This document shows positions 17,854 through 26,903 of a DNA stretch of 29,002 nt, piece by piece. The position numbers were made by a program, and so were the translations under genes. Under the pieces are notes generated by a model. That model was not told the origin of the DNA. It searched no databases and was given only the letters and a program-made list of their open reading frames with translations. The DNA is from DASYHS01 sp035998295. Its GTDB lineage: Bacteria > Pseudomonadota > Alphaproteobacteria > Azospirillales > Azospirillaceae. The stretch is taken from contig NZ_DASYHS010000284.1 of NCBI RefSeq assembly GCF_035998295.1, positions 1 to 29,002 of the forward strand. Direction: 5' to 3'. Numbering within the stretch: position 1 is the stretch's first letter; every line of letters starts with the position of its first letter.

Positions 17854-18811
17854 AGCCCGGGCGCAGCCGAGGTGGGCGGGGCAGCGGCGGGGCGGCGGTA
17901 TGGAGCGCCGCGTAGGCGACGGCGATGCGCGCGCCGACACGGGCGTTGTGGGCGACCAGCGCGACGTTGGCCTCCAGGCTCCGGCCCTCCGTCAGCGCCT
18001 CCAGGCGGGACAGCAGGAACGGCGTGACCTCCTTCCCGCGGACGCCGCGCGAGGCCGCTTCCGCCTGCGCCTCGGCGATGGCAGCGTCGATCGCCGCGGC
18101 GTCCAGGGCGGCCGCGGCCGGGATCGGGTTGCCGATCACGACCCCGCCCCGCAGGCCGAGCTGCCATTTCGCGCGCAGGATGCGCGCCACCTCCTCGGGC
18201 GTGTCGCAGCGGCGCACGACCGGCAGGCCGCTGCCCGGCGTGTAGAAGGCCGGCAGCTCGTCCGTGCCGAAGCCGAGCACGGGGACGCCGCGCGTCTCCA
18301 GGTATTCCAGCGTCTTCGGCAGGTCCAGGATCGCCTTGGCGCCGGCGCAGACGACCGCGACGTCGGTGCGGGCCAGTTCCTCCAGGTCGGCGGAAACGTC
18401 GAAGCTGGTCTCGGCGCCGCGATGGACGCCGCCGATGCCGCCGGTCACGAAGACCGCGATGCCCGCCAGCTTGGCGCAGATCATCGTGGCCGCCACCGTC
18501 GTCGCCCCGTCGGCCCCGGTCGCCAGGGCGACGGGCAGGTCCCGGCGGCTGACCTTCATCACCTCCGGGCCGGTGGCGAGCCGCTCCAGGTCCTCGTCGT
18601 CGAGGCCGATGCGGATGCGCCCGTCGAGGATGGCGACCGTCGCCGGCACCGCGCCGGCGGCGCGCACCGTCCGCTCGACCGTGCGCGCCGTCTCGACGTT
18701 GCGGGGATAGGGCATGCCGTGGGAGATGATCGTCGATTCGAGGGCGACCACGGCCCGGTTCGCCTGCAGCGCCTCGGCGACCTCGGGTCGGATCGACAGA
18801 TATTCCTGCAT
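17852..18811 (-). CDS. psuG: Pseudouridine-5'-phosphate glycosidase
   Basis: PsuG splits the C-C glycosidic bond of pseudouridine 5'-phosphate into uracil and ribose 5-phosphate, the second step of pseudouridine catabolism. The 319-residue protein shows the family blocks VALESTIISHGMPYPRN (Glu25), MKVSRRDLPVAL (Lys86), FVTGGIGGVHRGAETSFDVS and CAGAKAILDLPKTLEYLET, in which Lys159 corresponds to the Schiff-base lysine of E. coli PsuG. The ATG at 18811 has GGGAG at good distance and matches family N-termini; the ATG at 18835 would overlap the psuK stop as ATGA and add eight residues. It is co-directional with the kinase that makes its substrate. Confidence 0.95.
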   Translation of the reverse strand: MQEYLSIRPEVAEALQANRAVVALESTIISHGMPYPRNVETARTVERTVRAAGAVPATVAILDGRIRIGLDDEDLERLATGPEVMKVSRRDLPVALATGADGATTVAATMICAKLAGIAVFVTGGIGGVHRGAETSFDVSADLEELARTDVAVVCAGAKAILDLPKTLEYLETRGVPVLGFGTDELPAFYTPGSGLPVVRRCDTPEEVARILRAKWQLGLRGGVVIGNPIPAAAALDAAAIDAAIAEAQAEAASRGVRGKEVTPFLLSRLEALTEGRSLEANVALVAHNARVGARIAVAYAALHTAAPPLPRPPRLRPG

Positions 18812-18831
18812 CGTTTCTCCCGTCTTCTGCG

Positions 18832-19764
18832 TCATGCCCGGGCTCCCGCAAGGCCCGATCGCTCCACCAGCGCCTCGGCGCTGAGCCCCGCATATACGGT
18901 ATCCGGCGTCTCGACCGCCAGTGCCGCGCAGGCGAGGCCGACCTGGACCGCCTCCGCGGTGGGCAGGCCCAGGGCGCGGCCGTAGATCGTGCCGGCCACG
19001 AGCGCGTCGCCGGCGCCGGTCACCTCGCGCACCCGGGCGGGCAGCGCCGGCAGGAAGTCCCATTCCCCGCCACCCGCGACGAAGACGCCGTCGGCGCCGC
19101 GCGTGATGACCGTGTCCGCCACGCCGAAGCCGAGCAGCCGGGCCGCGGCGACGCACAGGTCGAGCGGCGCCCTGATCTCGACCCGCGCCAGCCGCGATGC
19201 CTCGTCGCGGTTCGCGAACAGCACGTCGATGCCGGGCAGCAGCCCGTCGAGCCTGGCCGCCTTCGCGACCGAGACGGGATCGACGAACAGCCTCACGCCC
19301 GCGGGCCGCATCCTGAACAGGAAGCCCAGGCTCTCGGCGGGCAGGTTGCAGTCGACGAACCAGGCGTCGAAGCCGGCCATCCGGGGCAGCAGCCCGGCCA
19401 GCAGGTCCGGCGTCAGCTCCTCGTAGACCGCCATGTCCGCGAGCGCCACCGCCAGCTCGCCCTTCGGGTCGATCAGGGCCGTGTAGGTCGCGGTCGGCCG
19501 GGTCCCGGAGACGGTGGTCAGCCCGCAGTCCACGCCCGCCGCCGCAAGGCCGTCGCGCACCTCGGCGCCGTCGGCGTCCGCGCCGGTCCGGCTCAGCAGC
19601 GCGACGTCGAGGCCGAGCCGGGCCAGGGTCTCGGCGACGTTGCGCGCGACCCCGCCCGTCCCCGTGCGGACCGACACCGGATTGGAGCTGCCGAGGACCA
19701 CCGGCCCGGCGCTGTGGGCCTTGCGGTCGATATGGGCGGCACCGATGCAGAGGACGGCGGCCAT
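18832..19764 (-). CDS. psuK: PfkB-family pseudouridine kinase
   Basis: A 310-residue sugar kinase of the PfkB/ribokinase family. The first signature TGTGGVARNVAETLARLG is at 34-51, the substrate-specific central part includes DCNLPAES, and the second signature is VTGAGDALVAG with the catalytic Asp253. Adjacency to psuG identifies it as pseudouridine kinase, which makes pseudouridine 5'-phosphate from pseudouridine and ATP. The start at 19764 (MAAVLCIGAAHIDRKAH) fits the family; the in-frame extension to 19890 runs into the divergent exonuclease gene. The 106-bp gap to that gene must hold both promoters, but I could not pick clear -35/-10 boxes. Confidence 0.9.
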   Translation of the reverse strand: MAAVLCIGAAHIDRKAHSAGPVVLGSSNPVSVRTGTGGVARNVAETLARLGLDVALLSRTGADADGAEVRDGLAAAGVDCGLTTVSGTRPTATYTALIDPKGELAVALADMAVYEELTPDLLAGLLPRMAGFDAWFVDCNLPAESLGFLFRMRPAGVRLFVDPVSVAKAARLDGLLPGIDVLFANRDEASRLARVEIRAPLDLCVAAARLLGFGVADTVITRGADGVFVAGGGEWDFLPALPARVREVTGAGDALVAGTIYGRALGLPTAEAVQVGLACAALAVETPDTVYAGLSAEALVERSGLAGARA

Positions 19765-19870
19765 GGGGGATTCCGGGCACGGGCGAATGCAGGTCCAGAG
19801 TGCCATCACCCCGGGCGGAACGGCAACGACGCGCATGGTGCGGGGCACCGCTTTCACCCATATTGAGGAC

Positions 19871-20917
19871 ATGACCCCGCAGCCTTCCAAGCCCGAGACC
19901 TGGATCCGCGTGCGGCCGGAAGGGCTCTTCGTCGAGCCCGGCGGCTTCTACGTCGACCCCGTGCGCCCGGTCGCGTGCGCCGTCGTGACCCACGGGCATG
20001 CCGATCATGCCCGCCCCGGCAACCGGACCGTCATCGCCACGCCGGAGACGCTGGCGATCATGCGGGTCCGTGCCGGCCCGGCCGCGGGCGAGGTGCTGCG
20101 GCCGCTCCCCTATGGCGAGACGCTGCAACTGGGCGAGGTCGAGCTGCGGCTCGCCCCGGCCGGCCACGTCCTGGGCAGCGCCCAGGCCTCGATCACTTGG
20201 CGCGGCACCAGGGTCGTGGTCTCCGGCGACTACAAGCGCCGGCCCGACCCCACCTGTGCGCCGTTCGAGGTCGTGCCCTGCGACGTCTTCGTCACCGAGG
20301 CGACCTTCGGCCTGCCGGTGTTCCGGCATCCCGACGACCGGGAGGAGATCGGCCGCCTGCTGCATTCGCTACGCGTCTTCCCGGAACGCTCCCACGTCGT
20401 CGGCGCCTATGCGCTGGGGAAGTGCCAGCGCCTGATCGCGCTCCTCCGGGCGGCCGGCTACGACGAGCCGGTCTTCCTGCACGGTGCGCTGATCCCGCTG
20501 TGCGAGCTCTATGTCCGCCACGGCGTCGACCTCGGCGACTTCCGGTCGGCGACCTCCCTCGGCAAGGAAGAACTGCGCGGGCGGGTCGTGCTCGCTCCGC
20601 CCTCCGCGATCGCCGACCGCTGGGCGCGGCGCCTGGCCGAGCCGGTGGTCGTGATGGCGTCGGGCTGGATGGCCGTGCGCCAGCGCGCGCGCCAGCGCGG
20701 CGTCGAGCTGCCGCTGGTCGTGTCCGACCATGCCGACTGGGACGAGCTGACCCGGACGCTGGAGGAGGTCGCCCCGACGGAAGTCTGGGTCACCCACGGC
20801 AACGAGGAGGCGCTGGTGCATTGGGCCCAGGGCCGCGGGTTCCGCGCGCGGGCGCTGTCGCTGATCGGCTTCGGCGAGGAGGAGCAGGACACGGCACCGG
20901 CCGGGGACGCCTCATGA
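19871..20917 (+). CDS. Ligase-associated DNA exonuclease (MBL/beta-CASP-like)
   Basis: A 348-residue MBL-fold protein with the metal motif HGHADH at 41-46, the APAGHVLGSAQ and VSGDYKRRPDPT blocks and a C-terminal VSDHADWDEL...VTHGNEEAL part, as in the mRNA 3'-end-processing-factor-like exonucleases found beside ATP-dependent ligases. It is thought to trim DNA ends for repair. Its stop overlaps the ligase start as ATGA. In other genomes the module often also contains an Lhr-type helicase and a metallophosphoesterase; neither is adjacent here. The ATG at 19871 has GAGGA unusually close upstream. Confidence 0.9.
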   Translation: MTPQPSKPETWIRVRPEGLFVEPGGFYVDPVRPVACAVVTHGHADHARPGNRTVIATPETLAIMRVRAGPAAGEVLRPLPYGETLQLGEVELRLAPAGHVLGSAQASITWRGTRVVVSGDYKRRPDPTCAPFEVVPCDVFVTEATFGLPVFRHPDDREEIGRLLHSLRVFPERSHVVGAYALGKCQRLIALLRAAGYDEPVFLHGALIPLCELYVRHGVDLGDFRSATSLGKEELRGRVVLAPPSAIADRWARRLAEPVVVMASGWMAVRQRARQRGVELPLVVSDHADWDELTRTLEEVAPTEVWVTHGNEEALVHWAQGRGFRARALSLIGFGEEEQDTAPAGDAS

Positions 20918-22494
20918 GGGCCTTCGCCTCCCTCATCGACGCTCTCGTCTTCACGCCGTCGCGCAACGGCAAGATCCGGCTCCTGGCGGACTACTTCGCG
21001 CAGACGCCCGATCCCGACCGGGGCTGGGCGCTCGCAGCGCTGACGGGCGGCCTGTCCTTCGCCGAAGCCAAGCCGGCCGCGATCCGGGGGCTCGTGATGC
21101 AGCGGGTCGACCCCGTGCTGTTCGGCTGGTCCTACGACTTCGTCGGGGACATGGCGGAGACGATCTCCCTGATCTGGCCCCAGCGGCCGGACGCCGGCTC
21201 GCCGCCGCGCCTGTCGGAAGTGGTCGACGCGCTATCGGCCGCCCATCGCGGCTCGGCGCTCGGCCTGGTGGAAGCCTGGCTCGACCGGCTCGACGCACCG
21301 GGCCGGCACGCGCTGATCAAGCTGATCACCGGGTCCATGAGGGTCGGGGTCTCGGCCCGTCTCGCCAAGACGGCGCTCGCTTCCCTCGGCGCGCCCGGGG
21401 TCGACGAGATCGAGGAGGTCTGGCACGGCCTGACGCCGCCCTACGGACCCCTGTTCGACTGGATCGAGGGGCGGGTGCCGCGCCCGCCCGTCTCCCACGG
21501 CGCCGGGTTCCGGCCGCTGATGCTCGCCAACCCGCTGGAGGACGCCGAGGTCGGCGGGTTCGAGATCGGGGACTACCGGGCGGAATGGAAATGGGACGGC
21601 ATCCGGGTCCAGCTGGCCGCGCGCGGCGGCGAGCGGCGGATCTGGTCGCGCACGGGCGAGGAGATCTCCCGCGGCTTTCCCGAGATCGCCGATGCCATGG
21701 GGTTCGACGCGGTCGTCGACGGCGAGCTGCTGGTCGTGCGCGACGGGACGGTGGCTCCGTTCAACGACCTGCAGCAGCGGCTCAACCGCAAGGCCGTGAC
21801 GGCGAAGCTGCTGGAAGGCCACCCGGCCCATGTGCGGCTCTACGACATCCTGTTCGAGGGCGCCGACGACCTGCGCGGCCTTCCCTTCGACGAGCGCAGG
21901 CGGCGCCTGCAGTCCTGGTTCGAGCGGGTCCGGCCGGCGCTCATGGACGTGTCGCCGCTGATCCCGTTCGAGGGCTGGGACGACCTGGCCCGGCTGAGGG
22001 ACGGCGCCCGGAACGCCGCGATCGAGGGGCTGATGCTGAAGCGCGGCGACAGCAGCTACGTCGCCGGGCGGCCCAAGGGCCCCTGGTTCAAGTGGAAGCG
22101 CGGCCCGCTGACGCTCGACACCGTGCTGATGTATGCCCAGCGCGGCCACGGCAAGCGCTCGTCCTTCTATTCCGACTTCACCTTCGGGACCTGGCGGGAC
22201 GGCGAGCTGGTGCCGGTCGGAAAGGCCTATTTCGGCTTCACCGACGAGGAGCTGACCCAGCTCGACCGCTGGGTGCGCAACAACACGGTGCGGCGCTACG
22301 GCCCGGTGCGCGAGGTGACGCCCGGGCTCGTGCTGGAGGTCGCCTTCGACAGCGTCCACCGCTCATCCCGGCACAAGAGCGGCGTCGCGATGCGTTTCCC
22401 CCGCATCCACCGCATCCGCTGGGACAAGCCCCCCGCCGAAGCCGACCGGCTGGAGACGCTGGAGCGCATGATCGTCGGGGAGGCGGAAGCGTAG
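20914..22494 (+). CDS. ATP-dependent DNA ligase (cisplatin-damage-response type)
   Basis: A 526-residue ligase that seals nicks using ATP. An N-terminal helical DNA-binding domain (1-190) is followed by the adenylation domain with the KxDG motif EWKWDGIRVQ (Lys226 takes the AMP), motif III-like DAVVDGELLV, motif IV EGLMLKRGDSSYV and motif V-like WFKWKRGPLTLDTVLMYAQ, then an OB fold with RHKSGVAMRFPR. Length and order match the bacterial ligase family tied to cisplatin and crosslink tolerance. It is translationally coupled to the exonuclease. The gene ends convergent with a DUF892 gene, with 36 bases between their stops and a small CCCCGCAGCGGGG hairpin. Confidence 0.95.
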   Translation: MRAFASLIDALVFTPSRNGKIRLLADYFAQTPDPDRGWALAALTGGLSFAEAKPAAIRGLVMQRVDPVLFGWSYDFVGDMAETISLIWPQRPDAGSPPRLSEVVDALSAAHRGSALGLVEAWLDRLDAPGRHALIKLITGSMRVGVSARLAKTALASLGAPGVDEIEEVWHGLTPPYGPLFDWIEGRVPRPPVSHGAGFRPLMLANPLEDAEVGGFEIGDYRAEWKWDGIRVQLAARGGERRIWSRTGEEISRGFPEIADAMGFDAVVDGELLVVRDGTVAPFNDLQQRLNRKAVTAKLLEGHPAHVRLYDILFEGADDLRGLPFDERRRRLQSWFERVRPALMDVSPLIPFEGWDDLARLRDGARNAAIEGLMLKRGDSSYVAGRPKGPWFKWKRGPLTLDTVLMYAQRGHGKRSSFYSDFTFGTWRDGELVPVGKAYFGFTDEELTQLDRWVRNNTVRRYGPVREVTPGLVLEVAFDSVHRSSRHKSGVAMRFPRIHRIRWDKPPAEADRLETLERMIVGEAEA

Positions 22495-22530
22495 CGGCAT
22501 GCCGCCGCGCTCCGCTTCCCCGCAGCGGGG

Positions 22531-23028
22531 TCAGGCGGCCTTGATCGCCTTCTTGTTGACGTCGTCGATCGCGAGACGGTTCAGCTTCTCGTCGGTCGCG
22601 CGCTCCTCCTTCAGCGTCTCCTCGAGGAGGTTGGCGACGTCGCGCTCGCCGATCGCCTGGGCATAGGCGTGGACCGTGCCGTAGGAGGCGATCTCGTAGT
22701 GCTCGACCTTCTGGGCAGCGGCGATCAGGGCGGCGTCCTTCAGCTCGGGCGGAAAGTCCTTCTCCATGATGTCGCGCGCTTCCTCGACCAGGCCCTCCAT
22801 CGCGTGGCAGAGCTTGCCGCGCGCGCGGGTCTCCAGCTTCTCGAACACCTGCTCGAGGCGGGCGATCTGGCCTTCGGTCTCTTCCTTGTGAGCCTCGAAC
22901 GCCTGCTTCAGCTTCTGGTTGCTGGCCGCGCGGGCGAGGCGGGGGAGCGCCTTGGTGAGCTGCTTCTCGGCGTTGTAGATGTCGCGCAGCTCCTCGATCA
23001 GGAGATCCTTCATCGTGCCGTTCTTCAT
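22531..23028 (-). CDS. DUF892 (YciF-like) ferritin-like protein
   Basis: A 165-residue, all-helical protein of the DUF892/YciF family. The typical start MKNGTMKDLLIEELRDIYNA is followed by EKQLTKALPRLARAA, and conserved Glu/His positions appear in HKEETEGQIARLEQVFE, VEHYEIASYG and LLEETLKEE, as in a four-helix bundle with a possible di-metal site. The function is unproven; relatives are stress-induced. The start at 23028 has AGGAG eight bases upstream; an in-frame upstream ATG at 23070 also exists but lacks a ribosome binding site. A GGAAC-N17-GTT motif lies about 60 bases upstream. A second, diverged DUF892 gene is found at 28119-28631. Confidence 0.9.
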   Translation of the reverse strand: MKNGTMKDLLIEELRDIYNAEKQLTKALPRLARAASNQKLKQAFEAHKEETEGQIARLEQVFEKLETRARGKLCHAMEGLVEEARDIMEKDFPPELKDAALIAAAQKVEHYEIASYGTVHAYAQAIGERDVANLLEETLKEERATDEKLNRLAIDDVNKKAIKAA

Positions 23029-23055
23029 CGTGGTGCTCCTAGGTGACATCGCATT

Positions 23056-23073
23056 GACCGGATTCATCCGGTC
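23056..23073. repeat. Short inverted repeat in the DUF892 leader
   Basis: GACCGGAT-tc-ATCCGGTC, a perfect 8-bp inverted repeat with a central GATTC (GANTC) site, between the promoter-like motif and the start codon. It could form an RNA hairpin or bind a regulator. Confidence 0.45.
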
Positions 23074-23084
23074 GCCCGCGCACC

Positions 23085-23109
23085 AACAGCGCCTCAGGCG
23101 AGCGGTTCC
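23085..23109 (-). promoter_or_regulatory. EcfG-like promoter motif for the DUF892 gene
   Basis: On the minus strand GGAAC (23109-23105), 17 bases, then GTT (23087-23085); equivalently N16 then TGTT, one mismatch from the EcfG -10 element CGTT. It overlaps the 3' end of ctaG and lies about 57 bases before the DUF892 start codon. DUF892-type genes are typical members of general stress regulons, which supports the call. Confidence 0.5.
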
Positions 23110-23999
23110 CGCTCGAGCCTGCGCAGCCACAGGCCGACCAGGATCACGCCCGTCACCAGATGGACGGTACCGGCGGGTATCCACATGATCAGGCCGGCGA
23201 GCTGCTGGTCGTCGAGCGCCGAGATGCCCCACAGCGTCGCCGCGTCCCCGTAGCTCGGATAGAGCTGGCGGGGCGCGAAGGTCAGCAGCGCTCCGAGCAG
23301 GCCGCCGGCGACCACCGTGACCAGCGTCCAGAAGGCGGCCAGCGGCCGTCCCATTGGGCCGTGACGCCCGCTGTGGATCACCGCCCACCAGAACAGCAGC
23401 GCGGTGCCGAGGAAACACACGTGCTCGATCGTGTGGACGAGGTCGTCGAAGCGTGCCGCCTCGAACGCACCCGGCGCGTGCCATCCCCAGAGCGCAACCA
23501 TCTGCAGCAGGGTCGCGACCGACGGCAGGGTCAGGAAGGCGAGCGGGCCGGCGAGGGGGCGGGCGGCCAGCACTCCGGCGACCTTGCCGCGCCATGGGGC
23601 GGGCAGGGCCCACAGCATCGGCGCCAGCGGTGCTCCCAGGATCAGCAGCGGCGGGGCGACGACGGCCAGGAGCATGTGCTGGATCATGTGGGCGGAGAAC
23701 AGCGTCTCGCCCAGCGCGTCGAACGGCCAGACCAGAGCCAGCACCAGCATCGCCTCTCCGGCGGCGAAGGACGCGACCCTCGCGACGGAGATGCCGCGCC
23801 CGACCCCGGCGCGCCGCCACAGCCGGGCGACGCCCCGCCCGTAGAGCCAGTGCAGCGCCAGCAGGGGCACGACGACCCAGGGATCGACCGACCAGGCCGC
23901 CCACAGATCGCCGGGGCCCAGCAGCGTGAAGCCGTGCGCCCGCGCGTCCGCCGGCGGCAGCAGCAGGAACGCCGCTGCCGGGAGCGCCGCGCGGCGCAT
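23094..23999 (-). CDS. ctaG: CtaG-type cytochrome c oxidase assembly factor
   Basis: A 301-residue integral membrane protein of the caa3_CtaG family, needed for assembly of caa3-type oxidases, probably in copper delivery to subunit I. An N-terminal signal-like segment (MRRAALPAAAFLLLPPADA) is followed by about seven membrane spans. Family motifs are FSAHMIQHMLLAVVAPPLLILG, WGWHAPGAFEAA, HTIEHVCFLGTALLFWW and the C-terminal DDQQLAGLIMWIPAG with conserved His, Met and Asp residues. The start ATG overlaps the preceding stop as TGATG; an ATG nine bases earlier (24008) is also possible. Last gene of the oxidase operon. Confidence 0.92.
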   Translation of the reverse strand: MRRAALPAAAFLLLPPADARAHGFTLLGPGDLWAAWSVDPWVVVPLLALHWLYGRGVARLWRRAGVGRGISVARVASFAAGEAMLVLALVWPFDALGETLFSAHMIQHMLLAVVAPPLLILGAPLAPMLWALPAPWRGKVAGVLAARPLAGPLAFLTLPSVATLLQMVALWGWHAPGAFEAARFDDLVHTIEHVCFLGTALLFWWAVIHSGRHGPMGRPLAAFWTLVTVVAGGLLGALLTFAPRQLYPSYGDAATLWGISALDDQQLAGLIMWIPAGTVHLVTGVILVGLWLRRLEREPLA

Positions 24000-24376
24000 C
24001 ACCCGCATGCCGGCAGCATCAGGAGCGGGATACCCTCGTAGACCACGCCGATCGCCGACAGCACGCACAGCAGCAGCGCCACGAGCGAGAAGAACTGGTG
24101 GCGCGAGAGCAGCGGGTCGTCCGTCCGCTCGGGCCCGCCCGCCCTCCGGTACCGCCCCCAGGCGAGCCAGCCGAGCCAGCCGATCACGGCGACCGCCAGC
24201 AGCGTGGCGATCACCATCAGCGAGTTAACGATGCTGGTCCCCAGGAAGGTGACGTCGGCGAAGCGGAAGGCGCAGGCAACGGCCGTGAAGACGTAGATCA
24301 GCAGGAAGTGGACCGTCCAGACCAGCGGTCCGCCGACCATGCCGACGAGGCTGTCGCGGGGGATCACCCGTCCCAT
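23999..24376 (-). CDS. Small membrane protein of the oxidase operon
   Basis: A 125-residue protein with three likely membrane spans (about 16-38, 50-72 and 96-120) and a cytoplasmic loop GRYRRAGGPERTDDPLLSRHQ. I do not recognise a named family. It starts one base after the stop of the fused subunit I/III gene and overlaps ctaG by one base, so it is certainly part of the operon. It may be an accessory or assembly subunit, by position only; it could replace the missing subunit IV. Confidence 0.8.
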   Translation of the reverse strand: MGRVIPRDSLVGMVGGPLVWTVHFLLIYVFTAVACAFRFADVTFLGTSIVNSLMVIATLLAVAVIGWLGWLAWGRYRRAGGPERTDDPLLSRHQFFSLVALLLCVLSAIGVVYEGIPLLMLPACG

Positions 24377-24377
24377 G

Positions 24378-26903
24378 TCAGGCCACCTGCGGGAACAGGT
24401 GCATCACCGCCAGCGAGGCGAGCGTCACCGCGGTGGTGAAATGCCAGAACAGCTCGCTGTTCAGCAGGGTCTGGTAGCGTTCGGCGTCGATCCTGCCGGC
24501 CAGTCCGCGCGCGGCGCAGTAGGCCGTCATGATCAGGCTGATCGCGACGTGGAAGCCGGTCCAGGAAACCATCATCCAGAGGACGGCTCCATAGGCGTTC
24601 TCCGTCGGCCCCAGGCCCGCCATGCGGAGCGTCTGCGCCATCAGGAGCGCACCGGCCGCGAACGATGCCGCGTTCACCAGGAGAAGGAGCTGGTAGAGGC
24701 CATGCCGGCCCCGTCGGTTCGCATGCACGCTGAGACGGGCCGCGGCGCTGCCCAGGAGCATGGCGACCGCGCAAGCCGCCGCCACCGCCATCTCTCCCCC
24801 TTCGAAGCGCGGCGGCGGGAACTCCGGAGAGGCGGTCCATATGAAGAAATACGAGAAGACCAGCGAGAGATACGCCGTACCGTCGAAGATCAGCAGCAGC
24901 GCCATGCCCCAGAAGGAATGCGTGTTGGGGCCGTTGAGATGGATGGGCAGCGTCTCGCCGCAGCCGACGTCGTACCGGTTCGGGCTCGGGCGATCCTCCG
25001 TGCCCCAGAGCCAGACGACCGAGCAGATGAGCAGGCAGCCCATCAGCAAGCCGGCGATCCACCACAGCTTGAAGATGGCGACCCCGAACGAAGCGGCGGT
25101 GAAGAAGGCCGCGATCATGGGCAGCCAGGTCGGGTGGGGCAGGCGGACAACCTGTTCGGGGCGGGACGCCACGGTGCTGGAGCGGATCGTCTCCCGGTGG
25201 CCGGAACGGGCATCGGGCAGGTACCATTCGCCGCGGCGCACGGATTCCACCAGGTCCGGGTTGTCCCACAGGGGGTAATGGCTCTTGATCACGGGCACGC
25301 TGCGCAGGCCGTAATTGACCGAGGGCGTCGGGGTCAGCCATTCCAGCGTGCCGGCGTTCCAGGGGTTGAACCCCGCCTTCGGTCCGCGCCGGCGATGCCA
25401 CCAGGAATCGAACAGGACGACGGCCACGCCGGCGGCCAGCATGAAGGCGCCGACCGTGGCGGTCAGGTTGTACCAGTCCCAGCCGAAGCCGGCGGGATAG
25501 GTGTAGACGCGGCGCGGCATGCCCATCAGGCCGACGATGTGCATCGGGAAGAACGTGACGTTGAAGCCGACGAACATCAGGCCGAACGCCCAGCGCCCGA
25601 GCCGTTCCGACATCAGGCGGCCCGTCGCCAGCGGCATCCAGTAGTAGAGCCCCGCGAACAGCGGGAAGACCATGCCCCCGATCAGCACGTAGTGGAGATG
25701 CGCGACGACGAAATAGGAGTCATGGACCTGCCAGTCGAAAGGCACCGAGGCCACCATCACGCCGGTAAGCCCGCCGAGCACGAAGATGAAGAGGAAGCCC
25801 AGGATGAAGAGCATCGGCGTCTTCAGGATCGGCCGGCCGTTCAGCAACGTGGCGATCCAGCAGAAGACCTGGATGCCGCTCGGGATCGCCACCGCCATGC
25901 TGGCGGCGGAGAAGAAGCTGAGGGACAGGGTGGGAATGCCCGTCGCGTACATGTGGTGCACCCACAGCCCGAAGCTGATGAAACCCGTTCCCACCGCCGC
26001 CAGCACGACCCAGCTGTAGCCGAACAGCGGCTTCTGGACGAAGGTGGGCAGCACGGTCGAGACGATGCCCGCCGCGGGCAGGAAGATGATGTAGACCTCG
26101 GGATGGCCGAACAGCCAGAACAGGTGCTGCCACAGCAGCGGGTCGCCGCCGCGCTCGACGTCGAAGAAGGGCCAGTGGAAGGCGCGCTCCATCTCGAGCA
26201 GGAGGTCGCCCAGCACCAGCGGCGGAAAGCCGAACAGGACCATGAAGCCGAACACCAGCATGTACCAGGCGTAGATCGGCATGCGGTCCGGCGACATGCC
26301 GGGCGGACGGAACTTCAGGACGCCGACGATGATCTCGATCGAGGCCGCGACCGCCGACACCTCGACGAAGCCGATGCCGAGCAGCCAGAAATCCGCGTTG
26401 ACCCCCGGGGAATACTCCGGGCCGGACAGCGGCACGTACATGAACCAGCCGGAATTGGGCGCAAGGCCGAAGAACAGGCTGCTCAACGCCATCAGGCCGC
26501 CAAACAGGTAGGCCCAGTACCCGTAGGAGGACAGGCGCGGGAAGGGCAGGTCGCGGGCCCCGAGCATGTTGGGGAGCACGTAGACCGCGATCGCCTCCAT
26601 GATCGGCACGGCGAAGAGGAACATCATCGTCGTGCCGTGCATCGTGAACAGCTGGTTGTACAGCTCGTGGGAGATCAGGTCGTTCTCCGGCACGGCAAGC
26701 TGCGCACGGATCATCAGCGCCATGATCCCGGCCGCGACGAAGAAGAACAGGCCGGTGATGATGTACCAGCGCCCGACGTCGGTGTTGTTGATCTCCTTGT
26801 ACCCGGACAGGCCCTTCGGCTGCGCCCATACCCTGCGGAGCTGGTCCAGGCCCGGGTCGGCACCCTCCGGCGGCGCGTCTTCGCCCTTCTTCAGCGCCGT
26901 CAT
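24378..26903 (-). CDS. ctaD: Cytochrome c oxidase, fused subunits I and III
   Basis: An 841-residue fusion. Residues 1 to about 560 are subunit I with heme and copper ligands in place: His89 (TMHGTTMMF), His267 and Tyr271 (FGHPEVYI), His316-His317 (WVHHMY), His402 and His404 (VVAHLHYV). The rest, from about 640, is a subunit III (CtaE) domain with NTHSFWGMALLLIFDG and a C-terminal ELFWHFTTAVTLASLAVMHL. It reduces oxygen to water and pumps protons across the inner membrane. Such I/III fusions occur in caa3-type oxidases. The start overlaps the ctaC stop as ATGA. The linker region is part of one continuous frame, with no sign of a sequencing join. Confidence 0.97.
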   Translation of the reverse strand: MTALKKGEDAPPEGADPGLDQLRRVWAQPKGLSGYKEINNTDVGRWYIITGLFFFVAAGIMALMIRAQLAVPENDLISHELYNQLFTMHGTTMMFLFAVPIMEAIAVYVLPNMLGARDLPFPRLSSYGYWAYLFGGLMALSSLFFGLAPNSGWFMYVPLSGPEYSPGVNADFWLLGIGFVEVSAVAASIEIIVGVLKFRPPGMSPDRMPIYAWYMLVFGFMVLFGFPPLVLGDLLLEMERAFHWPFFDVERGGDPLLWQHLFWLFGHPEVYIIFLPAAGIVSTVLPTFVQKPLFGYSWVVLAAVGTGFISFGLWVHHMYATGIPTLSLSFFSAASMAVAIPSGIQVFCWIATLLNGRPILKTPMLFILGFLFIFVLGGLTGVMVASVPFDWQVHDSYFVVAHLHYVLIGGMVFPLFAGLYYWMPLATGRLMSERLGRWAFGLMFVGFNVTFFPMHIVGLMGMPRRVYTYPAGFGWDWYNLTATVGAFMLAAGVAVVLFDSWWHRRRGPKAGFNPWNAGTLEWLTPTPSVNYGLRSVPVIKSHYPLWDNPDLVESVRRGEWYLPDARSGHRETIRSSTVASRPEQVVRLPHPTWLPMIAAFFTAASFGVAIFKLWWIAGLLMGCLLICSVVWLWGTEDRPSPNRYDVGCGETLPIHLNGPNTHSFWGMALLLIFDGTAYLSLVFSYFFIWTASPEFPPPRFEGGEMAVAAACAVAMLLGSAAARLSVHANRRGRHGLYQLLLLVNAASFAAGALLMAQTLRMAGLGPTENAYGAVLWMMVSWTGFHVAISLIMTAYCAARGLAGRIDAERYQTLLNSELFWHFTTAVTLASLAVMHLFPQVA

